DNA from: JBDSGC01 sp046594105
GTDB taxonomy: Bacteria > Acidobacteriota > Thermoanaerobaculia > Gp7-AA8
Direction: 5' to 3'
Length of the DNA: 7,836 nucleotides
NCBI GenBank assembly: GCA_046594105.1
Contig: JBKJQB010000130.1
Span: forward strand, 1-7,836
Position 1 is the first letter of the stretch. Every line of letters starts with the position of its first letter. A program made the position numbers and the translations under genes. Below, piece after piece: positions 6,755 to 7,836 of the stretch. Below the pieces are notes generated by a model. That model saw only the letters and a program-made list of their open reading frames with translations, was not told where the DNA came from and ran no database searches.

Positions 6755-7677
6755 CGCCGCTCCGCTGCGGTACCAGCGGAGGCTCGCAGTGATTCCCGCA
6801 GCACTCTCAAAAACTCGACGGGCGCCTGCCGGTGCGGGATGTGCGCGGCCGATTCGATGATCTGCAGCGTCGCGCCGGGAATCCGGGCGTGCAGCGCCTC
6901 CGCGTAGGCGCGCGGAAGAAGTCCGTCGTGCGCACCCCAGATCAGTGTGACGGGCATGGTCAGCGAGGCCAGCCGGCCATCCACCAGGGAGCCGATGATC
7001 CCACCCTCCAGCACGCGAGCCTGCGGCAGCGTGGGCGCCAGCCGAACGATCGAGTCGAGCATCGCATCTGCAATCTTTGTCTCCGGTCCGTGAACCATCC
7101 GCATCAGCCGGAGCGCCTCTTCGCGATTTTTGGGGAACAGCGGAACGTCGCTCAAATCCCACATCATGCCGCTGGAATCTTCGAGCACCAGATGTTCCAC
7201 GCGTGAGGGATGGTCCGCGGCGTAGAGCATGCTCACCCATCCGCCCATGGAGTTGCCCACGAGAGTGATCCGAGGCTGCGGCTGGCCATCGATCACGGCG
7301 GTCAGCGCGTCGATGAGGAGCTTCATGGGGAGCGGTCCGGTGGCCGGTCCGCTTTCTCCATGTCCGGGAAGATCGATTGCGATCACGCGGAACTCTTTCG
7401 CCAGGGGGCCAGCGACGCTGACCCAGGTCCCCGCCTGATCGTTGACCCCGTGGACGAGCACCACGGTTCGCGCTCCCCTGCCGCCTTCGAAATAGACGAT
7501 CCGCGTGCGATCGGGCAACGTGAGGGTCTTCCGCGCGAATCCCGCGTTCCTCATGCCCCGGCGGGTCAGCTTGATGAAAGTCTCCACCGGATGACGGCGC
7601 ACATAGGCGGTGGTGACCCCGAGCGCTACGACACCAGCGACGACCAGCCCGCCCACCACCGTGACCACAGGGTTCAT
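6751..7677 (-). CDS. Membrane-anchored alpha/beta hydrolase with Ser-Asp-His triad (308 aa)
   Basis: Residues 4-26 are a single hydrophobic segment (VVTVVGGLVVAGVVALGV onwards) followed by basic residues YVRRHP, so this is a membrane anchor rather than a cleaved signal. From residue 70 an alpha/beta hydrolase fold runs to the end: the oxyanion loop VLVHGVND (73-80), DLPGHGESG (102-110), the nucleophile elbow GNSMGG (141-146) with Ser143, the acid Asp251 in WGAHDGLLP, and His279 in SAAHIPH. It should hydrolyse an ester, thioester or related bond; the substrate is not readable. The start ATG at 7675-7677 lies 32 bp after the previous gene's stop, with GGGAGAG just upstream. The stop overlaps the ligase start. 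The serine nucleophile separates it from OleB, whose known nucleophile is Asp, despite the similar gene order. If the anchor is N-in, the catalytic domain faces the periplasm; the basic residues after the segment make the topology ambiguous. Confidence 0.9.
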   Translation of the reverse strand: MNPVVTVVGGLVVAGVVALGVTTAYVRRHPVETFIKLTRRGMRNAGFARKTLTLPDRTRIVYFEGGRGARTVVLVHGVNDQAGTWVSVAGPLAKEFRVIAIDLPGHGESGPATGPLPMKLLIDALTAVIDGQPQPRITLVGNSMGGWVSMLYAADHPSRVEHLVLEDSSGMMWDLSDVPLFPKNREEALRLMRMVHGPETKIADAMLDSIVRLAPTLPQARVLEGGIIGSLVDGRLASLTMPVTLIWGAHDGLLPRAYAEALHARIPGATLQIIESAAHIPHRQAPVEFLRVLRESLRASAGTAAERR

Positions 7678-7709
7678 TTCTCTCCCATCCTTCGACCCGC
7701 AAGCAACCG

Positions 7710-7836
7710 TTACTTCGCCGATGCTCCGAAGAGTCGCGCGCCATCCTCAGCAACGCGGAAGGCCACAGCGGCCTGGTTGTATCCGACTCCCGACCCAATG
7801 AGCAGAAAAAAATCAAGGCGGGCGATCTTGTCGTGC
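7710..7836 (-). CDS. C-terminus of a probable ketoacyl-ACP synthase III / OleA-type condensing enzyme (partial)
   Basis: The minus strand is open from the window edge to a TAA at 7710-7712, giving 41 residues. The core LLIGSGVGYNQAAVAFR lines up column for column with the last strand pair of KASIII enzymes (in E. coli FabH, LLEAFGGGFTWGSALVR). The shared features are a double Leu, the G-x-G turn, an aromatic residue, small residues and an Arg two residues before the strand ends. IGSG is also typical of the OleA branch. A tail of about 14 residues follows. The gene is 32 bp upstream of the hydrolase on the same strand, so it is almost certainly in the same operon. Catalytic Cys, His and Asn lie outside the window and cannot be checked. 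A run of seven A (7806-7812 on the plus strand) sits in the frame near the edge; a sequencing slip there would alter only the first few residues. A thiolase-fold relative other than KASIII is possible. Confidence 0.58.
   Translation of the reverse strand, partial: HDKIARLDFFLLIGSGVGYNQAAVAFRVAEDGARLFGASAK

Noticed and set aside
5504..6907. A 467-codon open frame on the plus strand opposite the acyl-CoA ligase
   Set aside because: Antisense shadow of a gene with all the adenylation motifs; no domain or plausible start context of its own.
6751..7677. OleB assignment for the hydrolase
   Set aside because: The nucleophile elbow has Ser143 (GNSMGG) instead of the Asp known for OleB, so the symbol is not used.
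5261..7816. An 851-codon minus-strand frame, read as a long fusion ending in the ligase
   Set aside because: The first 354 codons run out of frame through the hydrolase gene and have Arg/Gly-rich noise composition. The ligase proper starts at 6754 with a ribosome site and an ATGA overlap.

Overview
The window most likely comes from a high-GC member of the Acidobacteriota. The main reason is a pair of secreted proteins built like the 'VWFA-related Acidobacterial domain' family (known as TIGR03436), which is strongly concentrated in that phylum. High GC, dense minus-strand operons with ATGA stop/start overlaps and short GC-rich hairpins and tandem repeats between genes fit this, but are less specific. 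The assignment is inference from recognised protein patterns; no search was run.

Layout, left to right. Positions 1-69 hold a possible C-terminal end of a plus-strand gene that converges on everything else. Positions 70-205 are a convergent intergenic stretch with two hairpins and five tandem copies of a degenerate 15-bp repeat. Positions 206-4293 (minus strand) hold two paralogous secreted VWFA-type proteins of 690 and 672 aa, joined by an ATGA overlap; transcription runs from about 4293 towards 206. Positions 4294-4646 are noncoding: the leader of the VWFA pair, with a perfect 9-bp inverted repeat, and the 3' side of the next operon, with a strong GC hairpin. Positions 4647-7836 (minus strand) are the downstream part of a tightly packed operon. 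In transcription order it has the C-terminus of a probable ketoacyl-ACP synthase III/OleA-type enzyme (cut by the window edge), a membrane-anchored serine alpha/beta hydrolase, a class I acyl-CoA/acyl-AMP ligase and a TetR-family regulator.

How the genes may work together. The right-hand operon has the makings of a small acyl-chain pathway. A condensing enzyme joins or extends acyl groups, a hydrolase cleaves an ester or thioester, an AMP-forming ligase activates a carboxylate, and a TetR repressor probably senses an acyl-CoA or the product. The order (condensing enzyme, alpha/beta hydrolase, adenylating enzyme) recalls oleA-oleB-oleC of long-chain olefin/beta-lactone synthesis. However, the hydrolase has a serine nucleophile (GNSMGG) rather than the aspartate known for OleB, so it is at most a variant or a different lipid pathway. 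The VWFA pair is probably exported and may act in adhesion or protein-protein interaction; its substrate is unknown. Nothing in the sequence ties the two operons together functionally.
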